Below, one piece after another: positions 55,518 to 64,000 of a stretch of 64,000 nt of DNA (position 1 is the stretch's first letter; the number at the start of each line of letters is the position of its first letter). Under the pieces are notes generated by a model, which had not been told where the DNA came from, ran no database searches, and worked only from the letters and a program-made list of their open reading frames with translations. A program made the translations under genes and the position numbers. Origin of the DNA: Candidatus Nitrosocosmicus arcticus (lineage in GTDB: Archaea > Thermoproteota > Nitrososphaeria > Nitrososphaerales > Nitrososphaeraceae); assembly GCF_007826885.1 (NCBI RefSeq), contig NZ_ML675587.1, forward strand, positions 60,241 to 124,240. The letters are read 5' to 3'.

Positions 55518-55976
55518 GTGAAGATTCCATTCAAAAGAAAATCAGCCCGCTACAACAAAAAGGAAGCTGCAAGTATAAACAAAGAAAATTTTCAGTCCAA
55601 TGAAACAGGGGAATTAAATATTAGCAACCCAGAGAAAAAATCTGAATATTCCAAATCCTCACTCTCCGTTGATGAATGTAATAATTCAACCCCAATAAAA
55701 TCTAGATCAAACTGGCAGGTTTGTTTTGCTTGCAAGAATTTGATTTCTGGCGAAATCAAGAGGCCTGAAAGGAGGTGGAACCTGGATACAAGTCAACCGA
55801 TGTGTATTGATTGCTATGAAAGAAAATTTGAAGAATTCGAAAAAATCAATAATTATTGCAATGGATGCAATAAGAAATTAGGCTTTATCAGGTATAACCC
55901 CAAACCTTTATGGACTATAAAAGGTCAATTATGCAGATCTTGCTGGGATTCAAAGAATTCTACGTTGTCAAAATAG
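55518..55976 (+). CDS. Zinc-finger protein with CxxC pairs
   Basis: Residues 1-60 are Lys/Asn/Ser-rich. The rest holds CxxC-like pairs CFACKN, CIDC, CNGC and CRSC, arranged like a two-site treble-clef or LIM-like module. Function unknown. GTG start at 55518; a nearby ATG is not in frame. Confidence 0.6.
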   Translation: MKIPFKRKSARYNKKEAASINKENFQSNETGELNISNPEKKSEYSKSSLSVDECNNSTPIKSRSNWQVCFACKNLISGEIKRPERRWNLDTSQPMCIDCYERKFEEFEKINNYCNGCNKKLGFIRYNPKPLWTIKGQLCRSCWDSKNSTLSK

Positions 55977-55979
55977 AGG

Positions 55980-56290
55980 CGCTGGATGGATAGAACCAAG
56001 GTAAGATTATCTACAAGTCCAAAACTTAAAACCTCGTTTACATATCGTCAAGATTGTAATCATACATGTTTCTACCGAGTTCTGCCCGGCGATTAAGCAG
56101 TTGAAATTACGAGTGATAATTAACCCAGAAATTCAGTCAGATTTCATTTGTAAGAAGGGTGCTGGAAGCAATAGCTGTGCTCAATCCCCAATAATAAACC
56201 TATTTGGACTCATGTTGTTTTATTAATCAAATAGTTCAAAGTTCAATTTTACATGATCTACTCTATCTACAAAACACAGAAGCAATGATA
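55980..56290. other. Gene-poor stretch
   Basis: About 310 bases between the zinc-finger gene and the 54-residue membrane gene. No supportable frame is seen. GC content is slightly higher near 56060-56180, but no stem, TATA box and T-tract combination stands out. Confidence 0.4.
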
Positions 56291-56294
56291 AGAT

Positions 56295-56459
56295 CTACCG
56301 CCAAAACATAGACACTATACCCAAACCAGTTATACACAAACCTGCATATGCTAATTGTGGTACGCTTATACTAATAGCACCTATAGCCATGCCAATCCCA
56401 GCTATAGCCATTAGAATTTCCCCTTTCCTTCTATTTGTTAAATGCAATACCATTATCAT
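56295..56459 (-). CDS. Small two-helix membrane protein, 54 aa
   Basis: Start ATG at 56459 (or 56453, two codons later), stop TAG at 56295-56297. Sequence begins MIMVLHLTNRRKGEIL and continues with Gly/Ala/Ile-rich helices (MAIAGIGMAIGAISISV and LCITGLGIVSMFW). On the minus strand, a TATA-like TTTTATAAAC lies about 20-25 bases before the ATG, giving a leaderless transcript. Composition is strongly protein-like. Function unknown; such peptides often accompany membrane complexes. Confidence 0.55.
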   Translation of the reverse strand: MIMVLHLTNRRKGEILMAIAGIGMAIGAISISVPQLAYAGLCITGLGIVSMFWR

Positions 56460-56633
56460 TAGTTTACAACGGGTTTATAAAATATTTCTATCTTGAACAA
56501 AAAAATTCGATTAGTCCTTAGAAACGACTATTATTCTATACTAAACAGTTGGGTGCGATGCTAATTTATTAATACGAGGAATTTTCCGAACATTTATCAA
56601 AACAATTTAAAAGCTACTGATCCTAAATAAAAA

Positions 56634-57230
56634 TTACAGGTGGCTGAGTCCACCTGCACCAGACGTGTATGGTGATTGTCCTGGAAAGTTTCTTCTAAAA
56701 TGTCCAGATGGTCTTTTTGATAATAATTCTATAAACCAAGCTTCGTGCTCAATTTCCTCCTGCATTATCCTCTGGGCAATATCGAATGTTCTTGGATCTT
56801 TTCCTCCGGTCATGTCGCATACTTCTCCCCACGATCGAATAGCACATTGTTCTGCCTCTAAAAGAACTTTCATGATAGAGGTCAAGTCTTTCCAATTCTC
56901 GGGCAAATAAGCATCTGGACATCCAGCTTGGGTTGCAAAATCTCTGATATCTCGTGGCAAACTTCCCCCCAATTCATAGAGTCGTGGAACCATAGCCTCA
57001 AAGTGGTTTCTATCTTCAATTCTTGCATCTTCAACGATCTCTTTGATTCCTTCTCCATCGAGACCTGTACAGTGCATCCTTAGTATAGTATAATAATAAT
57101 AGGTGGTAAATTCGGCGCCTACGCCTTTGGTTATCAATTCCTTTAGTCTTTCAATATTAACACCATTTTTTTCTAATACTTCTAATGCGACTACATTTGG
57201 AACATACTCATTATTCTCAGTCATTATCAA
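56634..57230 (-). CDS. Dps-like ferritin of thioferritin type
   Basis: Four-helix di-iron protein. Metal ligands lie in [24 protein letters not shown] and [13 protein letters not shown] cysteine pair close to the active site ([19 protein letters not shown]) is typical of archaeal DPSL or thioferritin proteins, which oxidise iron with hydrogen peroxide. Length 198 residues is normal. Confidence 0.85.
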   Translation of the reverse strand: MIMTENNEYVPNVVALEVLEKNGVNIERLKELITKGVGAEFTTYYYYTILRMHCTGLDGEGIKEIVEDARIEDRNHFEAMVPRLYELGGSLPRDIRDFATQAGCPDAYLPENWKDLTSIMKVLLEAEQCAIRSWGEVCDMTGGKDPRTFDIAQRIMQEEIEHEAWFIELLSKRPSGHFRRNFPGQSPYTSGAGGLSHL

Positions 57231-57315
57231 ACCTTAGATTAATGAATATAAAAATTTTATTATAAATTTATTCTAGTAGTGCTATGATAATTCAAATCTT
57301 AATCTTAGTGATTAA

Positions 57316-57675
57316 TTACTTTAATATGTCATCCATCGACTCAAAGCCCTCTCGCTCAATTAACTGGAGCAAACAAATGGTAAAGCCAACGTGTGAACAA
57401 TCATCGGTTTTACAGACCTTACATGACGGTACACAATCAACTATATCCACAAAAACGTCCTGTCCCAAAAATCTATCAAATAATCTTACCAAACCAACCA
57501 TAGGAAAATCAACATATTTCAAGATTAAAGGAGGATTCTGATCGTAGCCTTCTCTATCAAATGACTTGCAATTCATCCAATTCAAGAATGCAAATGTTCC
57601 TTCATCCAAACTCTCGCATTTCTCGGCTTTTTTTAACTGGAGGCTATTAGTTTTGATTTTGTCTTTACTAGACAT
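57316..57675 (-). CDS. Hypothetical Cys-rich protein, 119 aa
   Basis: A soluble protein with a cysteine cluster (CVPSCKVCKTDDC) in the second half, suggesting zinc or iron-sulfur binding. The N-terminal part is Lys/Glu-rich. Not recognised. It lies between the ferritin-like gene and UbiD on the same strand. Confidence 0.55.
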   Translation of the reverse strand: MSSKDKIKTNSLQLKKAEKCESLDEGTFAFLNWMNCKSFDREGYDQNPPLILKYVDFPMVGLVRLFDRFLGQDVFVDIVDCVPSCKVCKTDDCSHVGFTICLLQLIEREGFESMDDILK

Positions 57676-57765
57676 TATCTATCTTAGTAATCTAGTATAC
57701 AAAACTCATAAATATAAGGCTTTAAGTTGATTTAAGGCGTAAACAAAGGTGCCGATTGGATCCTA

Positions 57766-59247
57766 TCAGTCAAAATGATTAGTGTGAGGATTTTCCACAG
57801 GAAATCCATACATGGACCACTTTTTATCAACCAACAATTTCGTTTCCTCATCGACGTGAACTTCTTCCTGAACCTCTCTAAAGAAACCCTCCTCTTTCCA
57901 TTTGGTTGTGGCGTCAATTCCCATTTTTGATCCAAAATTAACCAAAGGAGATGAAGGATCTAACGTATCAGTAGGCACATTCTCTATTATTAATATATCC
58001 CGTTTTGGATCTGCCTTGGTTGTTATGGCCCATATAACCTTATCCATATCATGAACATCAATATCATGATCAACTACGACAAAAATCTTAGTTAAGGAAA
58101 GTTGGCCTAGCCCCCATAATCCCATCATCACCTTTTTTGCTTGCCCAGGGTACCTTTTTTTAACGGAGATTATTCCCAATCCTTGAAACCATCCCGCTGC
58201 AGGCATCGAGAAATCCATTACTTCGGGTTGGAACATTTGAATCAAAGGTAAAAAAGATCTTTCTATTACCTTTCCAAAATAAGCATCCTCAAGAATGGGT
58301 TTTCCAACGACTGTGGTTAAGTAAATGGGCTTTTTTCTATGCATGACGCCGGTTAACGTAAAAACAGGGAATTTATCAGGGGGCGTATAATAACCCGTAT
58401 GATCTCCAAATGGCCCTTCAATTTCTAAGTGTTGGGGATCAATGGTGCCCTCGAATACGATTTCGGAATTAGCAGGTACCTCCAAATCTACTGTTTCACA
58501 TTTTACCATTTTGACACCTTTCTTTCTAGAAATACCTGCAAAAAGAAATTTATCCATCCCTTCTGGAACTGGGGCTATGCTGCTGAAAATGGTACCAGGG
58601 TCAGCGCCGATTACGATTGCCGCTTCGATTGATTTTTTAGATTCTTTTGAAATATCAAAGTGCTGGGCACCACGTTTGTGGACCTGCCAGTGCATTATAG
58701 CTTGGTTATCATTCAGAATTTGAATGCGATAAACTCCTATATTTCTAATGCCGGTTTCTGGATGCTTGGTAACGGTCATTCCAAATGTGATAAATCTTCC
58801 TGCATCCTGTTTAAATGACTTAAGAATAGGAAATTGCTTGAAGGAAGGGTTATTTGTTTCAACGACTTCTTGGACCTGACCTCGATCCACAATTTTGGGC
58901 CCATACTCAGAGATCTCTGATAGCCTTGGGAGCATTTTTAATTTATTCAAAACCCCTGAGGGCAGTTTCATCCTGGTCATTTCAACTATTCTATTTCCTA
59001 TTTCTAAAAAATCTTCTATATCCAAAGCTATTTGTAATCTCTTCAGCGATCCAAATGCGTTGCCGAGGATCGGTATTTCAAAATCCTTTATATTTTCGAA
59101 TAGTAAAGCAGGACTTTTTTTTGTATACATCATCCGTCTCATTATCTCAGCGACCTCTAATTCAGAACTTACTTCCGTCTGGACCCTTTTTAATTCGCCA
59201 GCAGATTCCAAGGCGTTCAAGTATTCAGATAGATTGTCAAAAGCCAT
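57766..59247 (-). CDS. UbiD-family decarboxylase
   Basis: Prenyl-FMN-dependent decarboxylase acting on aromatic or polyprenyl-type acids. Family motifs: GNAFGSLKRLQIAL, KHPETGIRNIGVYRIQ, GPFGDHTGYYTPP and VDHDIDVHD. Length 493 residues. In archaea it probably serves menaquinone or related quinone synthesis; the UbiX partner making prenyl-FMN is not in the window. Confidence 0.9.
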   Translation of the reverse strand: MAFDNLSEYLNALESAGELKRVQTEVSSELEVAEIMRRMMYTKKSPALLFENIKDFEIPILGNAFGSLKRLQIALDIEDFLEIGNRIVEMTRMKLPSGVLNKLKMLPRLSEISEYGPKIVDRGQVQEVVETNNPSFKQFPILKSFKQDAGRFITFGMTVTKHPETGIRNIGVYRIQILNDNQAIMHWQVHKRGAQHFDISKESKKSIEAAIVIGADPGTIFSSIAPVPEGMDKFLFAGISRKKGVKMVKCETVDLEVPANSEIVFEGTIDPQHLEIEGPFGDHTGYYTPPDKFPVFTLTGVMHRKKPIYLTTVVGKPILEDAYFGKVIERSFLPLIQMFQPEVMDFSMPAAGWFQGLGIISVKKRYPGQAKKVMMGLWGLGQLSLTKIFVVVDHDIDVHDMDKVIWAITTKADPKRDILIIENVPTDTLDPSSPLVNFGSKMGIDATTKWKEEGFFREVQEEVHVDEETKLLVDKKWSMYGFPVENPHTNHFD

Positions 59248-59378
59248 ACAAAATAATTGTATTTAGCCTTATTTAATCATCATTTATGTATCACTGATTT
59301 GAAATAAAAAAAAGAATGGAAAAATTAACTAAAAAATCAATTTTAGAATAAGTATTATGGTTTAATATCTTATTCTAG

Positions 59379-59579
59379 TTACTGTGTTGTTGAATTTCCA
59401 ATCATACTGGTAGAATTATCCATTGTCATGGTCATGTTGCCCATTTGATCCATTGGCATAGATGAGTTATCCATTGTCATGGTCATGTTCTCTTGTGCGA
59501 AAGCTGGTGTTACCATTGCTCCAAACATAGATGCAGCTGCTACGATACTTAAAACTACGAATACATTAAACTTATTCAT
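59379..59579 (-). CDS. Exported Met-rich peptide, 66 aa
   Basis: A signal peptide (about residues 1-28, MNKFNVFVVLSIVAAASMFG then VTPAFA-QE) precedes a short mature region of repeated MTMTMDNSS-like units, including MPMDQMGN. Spaced methionines resemble copper(I) sites of Cu chaperones. Asn-x-Ser/Thr sequons are frequent. Likely extracellular. TTG-free ATG start at 59579. Copper binding is inference. Confidence 0.65.
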   Translation of the reverse strand: MNKFNVFVVLSIVAAASMFGAMVTPAFAQENMTMTMDNSSMPMDQMGNMTMTMDNSTSMIGNSTTQ

Positions 59580-59700
59580 GCATTGTTAGGTAGATTTTTC
59601 TGGTATATAACATCTTCGTTTAGGATCGGTAAAATGTACTTAAATAAGTTTACAATACTAAAAACTATTTTGGAAAAAAACCTTTTATTATATAATTATC

Positions 59701-60126
59701 TTATTTATTGTGTAATTTCGTCAGGTCATTCTTATTGTTATTTATAAATGGAATAATTTTTTCCATAATAATTTGATGACAGTCTGTAATCTCAGGATCA
59801 AAAGACAATAGTAATACGTATGATAGAGTACTGTTTTCGTCGGTAATTGGTATTGTAGCTCTAATCAGGCGCTCGTATTTTGAACTAGCATATTGTATTT
59901 TACCTAACATGTATTCCCACCGCAAACGTGTGTATTGCCTTGTGGCAGCAGTAATAGCATATTGTGCCCTCTCCTCAGGCGTTAACAAAGGGACGAGTCC
60001 GCTTCTTTCGGCGATGGATTCCAATTTTCCATCCTCATCGGCAATACCTGCAAAACGGATACTTGGGTCCAAATCTATCACGTGTTTACAAAACACATGG
60101 AATCCATCTTCAATCCTTGAAATCAT
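59701..60126 (-). CDS. Conserved hypothetical protein (possibly DUF6659)
   Basis: A 141-residue soluble protein with mixed alpha/beta pattern: DLDPSIRFAGIADEDGKLE and ATRQYTRLRWEYMLGKIQ. It resembles a thaumarchaeal family of small proteins seen in many copies per genome, but I cannot confirm the family name. A sensory, roadblock-like fold is possible. Confidence 0.55.
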   Translation of the reverse strand: MISRIEDGFHVFCKHVIDLDPSIRFAGIADEDGKLESIAERSGLVPLLTPEERAQYAITAATRQYTRLRWEYMLGKIQYASSKYERLIRATIPITDENSTLSYVLLLSFDPEITDCHQIIMEKIIPFINNNKNDLTKLHNK

Positions 60127-60180
60127 GTTCTCTGTAATTATATTTTATGCCGATATATATCAACTATTAAGAAAATTTTT

Positions 60181-61974
60181 TCATTTTATGATTATCATCG
60201 ATTCGCAAGCTTCCCTAGGTAATACTTTGGCACAGGATTCTAAAAATTGTTTGAAATCATCCTGGGAAAGAAGAGGAGCCGAATTATTTTCAGCTATTGT
60301 GGAATCCTGTAATATTCGTTGATTCTCGCTGAATGGTTCAAGGGACAGAGATTTTGTTAAATAGTTGTCGTCTCTTAACACGGTAATAATTATAGAATCA
60401 CCAATATTCTTAGTTTTTAAGTAATTCTTTATGTCTAACTGATTCTTTATACCGAGATTATCCATCTTTACTATAATGTCGCCTCCTAACTCTATTACGG
60501 CGCCATTAACTTCAGTAACCAGATAACCACCCCTCAAATTCGCTTTAGAAGCAGAACTATTACCAATTATGCTAGTGATCAAGAAACCGTTATCTCTCGA
60601 TATATTCATTAACTTGGCAATCTCAGGGGTTACATCCAAACCTATTACACCCAAAGAGGGATTACTCAAATTTGTTTCCAAGGATGGTCTAGCAGTCAAT
60701 TGGATCGTTACAACCTCCTTAGCAAGATCTGGACCTCTCAACACTGTTAGGGTAACGCTGTCCCCTATTCGTTTGTAATTTTCCAAGTATGATAAAATGT
60801 CATCCACTTTTCTAACAGGCTTATTATCTATTTCAGTAACTACATCACCCCCAAGTTCAATAGGCAATCCATTAATTCGCATGCTCTTATTGCCTCCTTG
60901 TACCCCAGCCAGTTTGGCAGGACTATCCTCCGTTACATTAATCACTAAAAATCCGACAGCTTCAGGTAAATTCAATAATTTTGCTATTTCTGGAGTTATA
61001 TCAAACCCATTTATCCCAATATATGGATGATCGTATTCCCCGTTCTTGATTAAAAGGGGTACAATTTTTGTCAGAAAATTAGATGGAATGGCAAACCCTA
61101 TCCCAGAATAAACACCAGTGTTTGAGAAAATGGCTGTATTAATTCCTATAACATTTGCATTCATATCGATCAATGGACCTCCCGAGTTACCTGGATTTAT
61201 GGCGGCATCTGTTTGAATGATGTCAGGTATGGAAAATGATGGAACAGGTTTCATTATCTGGGTTTTATCAAATGGATTTTGCGGGGAATCACCGTTATCG
61301 CCAGCTGGCATTAGTCTCCCAAGACCACTGATAATACCTTCAGATAAGGAACCCGACAATCCAAAAGGGTTTCCAACAGCTACAACTTTTTGTCCGATGC
61401 GAATTATAGAAGAATTACCCAATTCTAACGGGACCAATTTGGAACTGACATTCTTATCTACATCGGATAGTTTGATAACAGCGAGATCAGAATAAGGATC
61501 AGTTCCTACAATATCACCTTCATATGATACTCCATCTAGAAAGGTTACATAAACTTGATTATCCTTTGAACCATCTACAACATGAAAGTTAGTAACAATG
61601 TGCCCTAATTTATCGTAGACAAATCCAGATCCCAATCTTGAGGGGTTAGGTTCTGTAGTTTGAGTACTTCCAGGTTCGGTTATTTGAACCACTGATTTCT
61701 CGACCTTATCAAATAGATCAGGTAGCGAATTGCTATAATCATTGGTTGTATAATTATGACTAGATCCGGAGGGCTTTTGATTGAGTTTGATAGTGGAGTT
61801 GTCTCCGGACCCGCTAACTAATTCAACTGAATGAGCGGTATTAATTGAAAATAGACATGTGATAATAAAAAGTGAAATAAGAAATAGAACAATCACCTTC
61901 ATCTTTTCATTAATTTTAACTTGATAATCCTGAAAGATATTGAACACCATGTTAGTCGTCAATAAATATAACAC
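60181..61974 (-). CDS. HtrA/DegP-type serine protease with two PDZ domains
   Basis: Exported protease for damaged proteins. The catalytic triad is His131 (TNFHVV), Asp163 (DPYSDLAVIKL) and Ser264 (NPGNSGGPL). PDZ domains lie at about 320-420 and 440-550. A signal segment VIVLFLISLFIITCLF begins after Met25, so the likely true start is the ATG at 61902. Length 597 residues; two PDZ domains are usual for HtrA-type enzymes. Confidence 0.93.
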   Translation of the reverse strand: MLYLLTTNMVFNIFQDYQVKINEKMKVIVLFLISLFIITCLFSINTAHSVELVSGSGDNSTIKLNQKPSGSSHNYTTNDYSNSLPDLFDKVEKSVVQITEPGSTQTTEPNPSRLGSGFVYDKLGHIVTNFHVVDGSKDNQVYVTFLDGVSYEGDIVGTDPYSDLAVIKLSDVDKNVSSKLVPLELGNSSIIRIGQKVVAVGNPFGLSGSLSEGIISGLGRLMPAGDNGDSPQNPFDKTQIMKPVPSFSIPDIIQTDAAINPGNSGGPLIDMNANVIGINTAIFSNTGVYSGIGFAIPSNFLTKIVPLLIKNGEYDHPYIGINGFDITPEIAKLLNLPEAVGFLVINVTEDSPAKLAGVQGGNKSMRINGLPIELGGDVVTEIDNKPVRKVDDILSYLENYKRIGDSVTLTVLRGPDLAKEVVTIQLTARPSLETNLSNPSLGVIGLDVTPEIAKLMNISRDNGFLITSIIGNSSASKANLRGGYLVTEVNGAVIELGGDIIVKMDNLGIKNQLDIKNYLKTKNIGDSIIITVLRDDNYLTKSLSLEPFSENQRILQDSTIAENNSAPLLSQDDFKQFLESCAKVLPREACESMIIIK

Positions 61975-62021
61975 TTTTTAAGTCAATTTAAATATTGCAG
62001 TTATCCGCACAGTGGTAAATA

Positions 62022-62537
62022 CTACTGGTTAATGAATCTGTGATAATGTTCAATGGCCATAGATTGTCGTTTTGACTGAACTGATCCAGGCCTCATCAGT
62101 CTCAATTTCTTTACTGCTTCAAACGGAGTCAACCCTTCCTTTTTTATCAAATAGGCAGCTAAGACGGTTCCTGTCCTCCCCTTTCCTGCAGCACAGTGAA
62201 CCAATACAGGTTTGTTTGCCTCAATCTTTTTTTCAATATAATCCACCACTTTATGAATCTCGTCTACAGTTGGAGCGTTATAATCATCGGTTTTCAAAAA
62301 ATAATTTTCTAACTCATAGTTTTGAGAATTTACTTTTTCAACCCATATATCAGGTAAAGGAATTTCTCTGACGGTAACCAAACTTTTTATATCATTAGCC
62401 GCAATCCATGTGAGCTGATCGTAAGATGACGGCAAGCCGCTACCTGCCAATTTTTGAGGAATCACCCAACTAAAATTAGTCGGTCGTTCAACTATTCTAC
62501 CATGAACCCTACGATAAATCTCCCCTATTCTAGTCAT
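62022..62537 (-). CDS. Dual-specificity protein phosphatase
   Basis: Cysteine phosphatase of the DUSP superfamily. The signature is VHCAAGKGRTGTVLAAYL (about residues 109-127) with catalytic Cys and Arg; the general acid Asp lies in the preceding loop. Length 171 residues matches archaeal proteins of this kind. No kinase is adjacent. Confidence 0.9.
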   Translation of the reverse strand: MTRIGEIYRRVHGRIVERPTNFSWVIPQKLAGSGLPSSYDQLTWIAANDIKSLVTVREIPLPDIWVEKVNSQNYELENYFLKTDDYNAPTVDEIHKVVDYIEKKIEANKPVLVHCAAGKGRTGTVLAAYLIKKEGLTPFEAVKKLRLMRPGSVQSKRQSMAIEHYHRFINQ

Positions 62538-62590
62538 TTTTCAATGTATACCATAAATGGAATATTAATTAAATAGTTTTTTGAATCAGT

Positions 62591-63580
62591 TTACACGATT
62601 GATTGATCTAATCTATCCAGGAATTTCTTGAAATTCTCCATAGGTATAACGGCTCCGCATGCTTTGTCATGTCCGCCTCCGCTCCCATTTAATTCCGCAG
62701 ATAGATTGTTTACTAACATCCCTAAATGGGTCTTGCATTCCTTAGATCCGCGAATTGAAAGGATGTAGGAATTAATATTTGATTTTAATTTAAATGCTAT
62801 TCCAACTTTCTTACCAGTAATACCTAAAACGAAATTTACAATCATGCTTGAAGATAACTCTAAATTATGTTCAAAATACGAGATATTATCCAAGTGCTTA
62901 GACTGTTCTTCTATTATGGTAATTGCATTAGTAATTTTCTCACAAAACTCCCTAACCAATCTAAATCCATCCTTAATCTCATGTGGCATTTTCCCTTTAG
63001 ATACTGCTCTAGAAATATACTTTAGAAAATCGATATTCTTTTGTGATGAAGATATGATATACGATAAAAAACACGCTTCCAACATTAAGAACGTTCGATC
63101 ATATTTACTAACTAACGAACTTGCTTTGGGATTTGACTCCATATAATCCGTCAACGCTGCAGCAGATGCATAAAAAGAAAACTTACTGCTTATTTTTGCT
63201 CTAAGCATATGATAAATTTGAACAGAAGTGCAATCATTAACATCATGGATTAATTTCACCCCAATCAATTCCAGTTCTTTTTTTATTTCTACCTCAAGAT
63301 AGTGGTGATCTATATAGATCACTTCAATATTTCTAAGAATCAGTGTCTTCAACTTATCTACAAATAAAGTTTGATTCCTTTTGTTAAGGCCAACATCACA
63401 AATAAAAACTCTCGAGAACTTCTTATTCTTATGACAAAGAGATATCGTATAGTCTAACGAGTTTAATAAATTTGGATAATCTACCAAAAATATGTTCCTT
63501 ATCTTCAGAGCGTTTTGTAGTAACGCTGCAGAAACTATCCCATCAACATCTTCCTTATGAGATATACAAATGCTTTTCAA
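62591..63580 (-). CDS. DHH-family phosphoesterase
   Basis: Metal-dependent phosphodiesterase or nanoRNase. DHH motifs: SHKEDVDGIVSAA at the N terminus, CDVG in the second strand and IDHHYLEVE. The C-terminal DHHA1 motif is GGGHDKACGA. Length 329 residues. The substrate (oligoribonucleotides or c-di-AMP-type molecules) is not fixed by the sequence. Confidence 0.88.
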   Translation of the reverse strand: MKSICISHKEDVDGIVSAALLQNALKIRNIFLVDYPNLLNSLDYTISLCHKNKKFSRVFICDVGLNKRNQTLFVDKLKTLILRNIEVIYIDHHYLEVEIKKELELIGVKLIHDVNDCTSVQIYHMLRAKISSKFSFYASAAALTDYMESNPKASSLVSKYDRTFLMLEACFLSYIISSSQKNIDFLKYISRAVSKGKMPHEIKDGFRLVREFCEKITNAITIIEEQSKHLDNISYFEHNLELSSSMIVNFVLGITGKKVGIAFKLKSNINSYILSIRGSKECKTHLGMLVNNLSAELNGSGGGHDKACGAVIPMENFKKFLDRLDQSIV

Positions 63581-63911
63581 TATAACGAGAATCTAGTATG
63601 AGATTGATATTTAGATGTTTATATCAAACTAATTAAAATCATAATTTCCTTAGTAGCAATCCTAATCCTGGATACCAGTAATATACAGTAAGATCCAAGA
63701 GTCGATGCAGGTAGGAGTGCACTATACTACTAGAAAAACTCCATTGAATTGCAAAGGATGCCAACAGATATAGCACCAAAAATTACTCATTCCAAAATAA
63801 ACACTACTCTTTACGCACAACACAGCCATGAACAAAATTTTTAAAGATATGATAATAGCGCATCATAAACATGTTATAGTGTATAATTTCACTTTCCTAC
63901 TTGTCGTTTTT
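63581..63911. other. Gene-free stretch before the right-edge RNA candidate
   Basis: About 330 bases, AT-rich, without a supportable protein frame. Confidence 0.45.
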
Positions 63912-63932
63912 TGTAAATTTTATTTATTTACA
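63912..63932. promoter_or_regulatory. Dyad overlapping an AT-rich promoter-like run
   Basis: TGTAAAT (63912-63918) and ATTTACA (63926-63932) are perfect complements 7 bp apart, and the segment contains TATA-like TTTATTTATT. It lies directly before a GC-rich tract. Confidence 0.35.
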
Positions 63933-63935
63933 GAT

Positions 63936-64000
63936 CAGGTGCGTTGGGCTATTGGTGATGGCAGGCTGAATATCTCGCCCGAAGGCTTGATAATTACACC
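63936..64000 (+). ncRNA. Candidate structured RNA, 5' end only (runs off right edge)
   Basis: A sudden rise in GC content in an AT-rich genome, with GGGC (63946-63949) able to pair with GCCC (63977-63980) and shorter internal pairings. No protein frame fits. Segments such as GGCAGGCTGAA and CCCGAAGGCTTGATA recall the 5' (Alu) part of archaeal SRP RNA, but the resemblance is loose. RNase P RNA or another RNA is possible. Confidence 0.4.

Overview
The window is AT-rich, densely coded archaeal DNA with many TTG starts and short intergenic gaps. SRP54/SRP19, Pus10, Gar1, TFB, RpoK, ribosomal proteins S24e/S25e/S27ae/S4e, RNase P Rpp29, a proteasome alpha subunit, aCPSF1/FttA and an ESCRT-III-like CdvB place it in the Archaea. 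CdvB division together with S25e and the small conserved proteins points to Thaumarchaeota (Nitrososphaeria). The low GC and mobile-element debris suggest a soil-type Nitrososphaerales such as Nitrosocosmicus. No ammonia-oxidation gene is present, so the genus is inference.

Layout. 1-6.5 kb: the end of a tandem short-chain dehydrogenase gene, then dph6, srp54, pus10 and an HExxH protein on +, facing rps27ae and rps24e on -. 6.5-8.3 kb: an eroded island with a transposase carrying three in-frame stops and a decayed minus-strand gene. 8.3-14.8 kb: a HAD phosphatase, argS, an EMC3/YidC-like insertase, a TPR protein, purN and a TauE-type transporter. 14.8-16 kb: a gene-poor stretch with a candidate structured ncRNA. 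16-29.8 kb: information processing (UPF0147, a 45-aa CxxC peptide, fttA, srp19, tRNA-Thr, gar1, a divergent tfb, rps25e, rpoK) mixed with metabolism (purS, glycerate kinase, trpE, thrC, an asparagine-synthase-like protein), then cdvB.

29.8-38 kb: the biotin genes bioA, bioB and bioF, with a serine recombinase between bioA and bioB, a 26-bp palindrome and a 20-bp tandem repeat after bioF, then an operon of nucleotidyltransferase, F420-type oxidoreductase, thiolase and DUF35 zinc-ribbon protein. 38-47 kb: tRNA-Asn with an intron outside the anticodon loop, then the S10/spc ribosomal cluster on - (RNA methyltransferase, L3, L4, L23, S19, L22, S3, L29, Rpp29, S17, L14, L24, S4e, L5, S14, S8, L6). 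L2 is missing from its usual place between L23 and S19. 47-64 kb: a redoxin, psmA, DUF371, purC, a secreted Ser/Asn-rich protein, ilvD, a HIT protein with a glycosyltransferase, a membrane J-protein, a 54-aa membrane peptide, a thioferritin-like Dps homologue, UbiD, a Met-rich exported peptide, HtrA, a dual-specificity phosphatase and a DHH phosphoesterase. The right edge holds the start of a GC-rich candidate RNA gene.

Purine (purN, purS, purC), amino-acid (trpE, thrC, ilvD) and biotin biosynthesis indicate a prototroph. Purine genes are scattered rather than in an operon. No convincing defence island, CRISPR array or secondary-metabolite cluster was found. The best leads are the two candidate RNAs, two unlisted-size small proteins, the tRNA intron, and the repeats and recombinase around the biotin genes.
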